Assembly: GCA_964467345.1 (NCBI GenBank) | Contig: CAYXPY010000008.1 | Location: 9,082 to 73,081, forward strand | Length of the DNA: 64,000 nt | Source: SM1-50 sp964467345 | GTDB lineage: Archaea > Thermoplasmatota > E2 > DHVEG-1 | Direction of reading: 5' to 3' | Translations under genes and position numbers: made by a program | In this document: piece after piece, positions 62,362 to 64,000 of the stretch | How positions within the stretch are numbered: the first letter of the stretch is position 1 | Layout of the letters: each line of letters begins with the position of its first letter | The notes under the pieces: model-generated | What the model saw: only the letters and a program-made list of their open reading frames with translations | Told to the model about the DNA's origin: nothing | Databases searched by the model: none

Positions 62362-63951
62362 ATGAGAGCGCTTCTTGCAAACATGGGATTTGTTCTTCAA
62401 ATCTCTGGAATTTTTATTATCCTCCCGATCATCCTTTCCTTTATCAACAATGAAATGGTCGCGACCGTTGGGTTGTTTATTACCGCAACGATTTTTCTTA
62501 TCATAGGTTTTTCATTCAATGCTTTTTGCGAACGACGTGAGTTAAGCTATAAGAGCTCCTGCAGTCTAATCATATTGGTTTTTATTCTGTTAAGCCTGAT
62601 AGGGTCTATCCCTTATATTTATGTAAACATATCAAACGGGGACATCATACAGGTCGTATCAGATAGTATCTTTGAGTCAGCATCAGGGTTCACCACAACA
62701 GGGTTCTCGGTGATACCAGACCTATCTATAATGCCCGAATCTATTCTATTTTATAGGGGATTGACGCAATTCATTGGAGGACTAGGTATTGTCTTAGTGC
62801 TTCTTGCGTTCTTTTATCCTGAAGCAAAACTACAGGACTTTGCAAAAGGAATGGGCTTTTCCAAAGACCAAAAAATAAAAAAAACATTTCTTTTAATCAT
62901 CCTCATCTATTGTGTTTATACAATCATTCTGGTAATCATGAGTGTTCTATTTGGATATCATGACATTGTTAAGGCGATATCATTTGTCTTCTCGGGTCTT
63001 AGCACAGGAGGATTTGCCCCAATTAATGATATCACAAGTGTTGCGACGACAATTCCTATGAATACCATTCTTATCATTTGCATGGTACTGGGTGCTTCGA
63101 ATTTTTTCATCATTGCAGGACTTTTTAAGAGAAGGTTTAGGGAATTTTTCGCTTCTGAATTCTCCGTATTTCTTCTAATGGCAATCTTTGCTATCAGCAT
63201 CGCTGCGATATTTTTCGGACTGTCTCTTAGTGAATCTGTATTTCACATTGTAAGCGCGATGACAACCACCGGATTTAGTTATGTGAATGTCGCTCAGTTC
63301 TCAGATGGATTCAAATTCTTCCTGGTCTTCCTCATGCTCATTGGTGGTGCAAGTTTTTCAACCGCAGGTGGTATCAAAATCTATCGATTTGTTCTTATGA
63401 TCAAAGCGGTTAGAAAAGCGGTATATGAAAGCATCACCGATCGAGAATATAAAATTCGACTCTTTGGAAGAGATTATTCAAATGCCACGATCCTCCAAGC
63501 AGCAATCGTGGTTCTATTGTTTATTGTATTGGTTTTTTCTTCTGCGTTTGTTGTAAGCTCCTATGGATTTCCTCTTGTGAATTCACTTTTTGAAACAACT
63601 TCTGCTGTTGCGACCACAGGGTTAAGTGTTGGCATTATCAGTCCTTCACTTGCATTAGAACTGAAATGGCTTTTTGTTTTTCTTATGATCCTTGGACGTG
63701 TTGAAATCTTCGCATTCTTCATCATGTTTTCACGGACGAAAGAATCCACAAACAAAAATAATGAAAAAATAAAGACGATAGCTGAAAATGGAACTGAGAA
63801 AACCCAGATTACAAAGCAGTTCCGATGCTCGAATTGCGGGAAAATTTTAACATACGTTGGTCAACCTGGAGAAAATCTCACCATTACTTGTTCATCCTGC
63901 GGAACAAAAGGAAAGGTCACTATACAGAGCCGTACCAATAAAGATAAATAA
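62362..63951 (+). CDS. TrkH/KtrB-type potassium transporter with C-terminal zinc ribbon
   Basis: Membrane K+ (Na+-coupled) translocating subunit, 529 aa. It carries repeated pore loops typical of Trk: ASGFTTTGFSVI, FSGLSTGGFAPIND, AMTTTGFSYVNVAQF and TSAVATTGLSVG, each with the selectivity Gly. About ten helices cover residues 10-440. Unusually, after the last helix comes a charged linker and a zinc ribbon FRCSNCGKIL...CSSCGTKG at the C-terminus, perhaps a regulatory cytosolic module. No TrkA gene is seen nearby. AT-rich DNA precedes it. Confidence 0.88.
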   Translation: MRALLANMGFVLQISGIFIILPIILSFINNEMVATVGLFITATIFLIIGFSFNAFCERRELSYKSSCSLIILVFILLSLIGSIPYIYVNISNGDIIQVVSDSIFESASGFTTTGFSVIPDLSIMPESILFYRGLTQFIGGLGIVLVLLAFFYPEAKLQDFAKGMGFSKDQKIKKTFLLIILIYCVYTIILVIMSVLFGYHDIVKAISFVFSGLSTGGFAPINDITSVATTIPMNTILIICMVLGASNFFIIAGLFKRRFREFFASEFSVFLLMAIFAISIAAIFFGLSLSESVFHIVSAMTTTGFSYVNVAQFSDGFKFFLVFLMLIGGASFSTAGGIKIYRFVLMIKAVRKAVYESITDREYKIRLFGRDYSNATILQAAIVVLLFIVLVFSSAFVVSSYGFPLVNSLFETTSAVATTGLSVGIISPSLALELKWLFVFLMILGRVEIFAFFIMFSRTKESTNKNNEKIKTIAENGTEKTQITKQFRCSNCGKILTYVGQPGENLTITCSSCGTKGKVTIQSRTNKDK

Positions 63952-64000
63952 TAAATGAATTAAAAGATTACATTTATCATGGATAAAATATATCTTAAAA

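Overview
The window is about 64 kb of an archaeal chromosome. Archaeal markers are plentiful: ribosomal proteins S17e and L41e, primase large subunit, archaeal-type riboflavin synthase (RibC) and RibL, tRNA guanine-10 methyltransferase, KptA, archaetidylserine decarboxylase, an intron-bearing tRNA-Trp, ATGA gene overlaps, TATA-like boxes 25-35 nt before start codons, and GGTGAT-type ribosome binding sites. GC content looks mid-range. Many short or absent leaders and several NosD-like and beta-propeller surface proteins suggest a euryarchaeal, probably Thermoplasmatota-related lineage; this is inference, since no rRNA gene is present. There is no CRISPR array, prophage or insertion sequence. 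Almost all DNA is coding and no gene-free stretch exceeds about 300 bases.

Layout. 0-2 kb: tail of an unknown gene, primase large subunit plus thymidylate kinase, a CAT-anticodon tRNA. 2-6 kb: aminotransferase, S17e and a complete riboflavin/FAD operon ribB-ribL-ribC-ribH. 6-14 kb: CDF transporter, M24 peptidase, winged-helix regulator, dCMP deaminase, P-type ATPase, a pyrophosphate-type phosphofructokinase and RNase Z. 14-21 kb: exported proteins, a tRNA methyltransferase and sugar-phosphate isomerase. 22-26 kb: amidohydrolase, quadruple-CBS protein, glycyl-tRNA synthetase. 25.6-29.7 kb: a lysine module (lysine 6-transaminase, saccharopine dehydrogenase, lysine-ketoglutarate reductase). 30-34 kb: secreted beta-propeller, a frameshifted Cas4-like nuclease with membrane helices, aquaporin. 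34-39.4 kb: the archaeal mevalonate branch (mevalonate kinase, UbiD-type decarboxylase, LpdD-like protein, two-subunit aconitase-X dehydratase) with TruD in between.

39.4-53.2 kb: an accessory-looking metabolic region. A CitF-like CoA-transferase overlaps a small citrate-synthase-fold citryl-CoA lyase, suggesting an ACP-independent citrate cleavage system. Around it are two AttH/CrtC lipocalin-like proteins, a B12-type radical SAM enzyme, two UbiA prenyltransferases each near one member of a paralogous methyltransferase pair, an SDR dehydrogenase and a third tocopherol-MT-like methyltransferase: a candidate prenylated-compound locus. A divergent ornithine-carbamoyltransferase-like enzyme lies inside it.

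53-64 kb: small proteins, tRNA-Trp with a box C/D intron, L41e, tRNA-Lys, then the most striking gene: one chain containing cysteate synthase followed by an Fe-S APS reductase. The second half would make the sulfite that the first half consumes. It overlaps an archaetidylserine decarboxylase gene and is divergent from an acyl/aryl-CoA ligase-like gene. KptA, ribose-5-phosphate isomerase, a dolichol-kinase-like protein and a TrkH transporter with a zinc-ribbon tail close the window.

A recurring oddity is genes whose conserved N-terminus has no ATG/GTG/TTG start (S17e, RibB, one NosD-like protein, a zinc-ribbon protein), suggesting non-canonical initiation or sequence errors.
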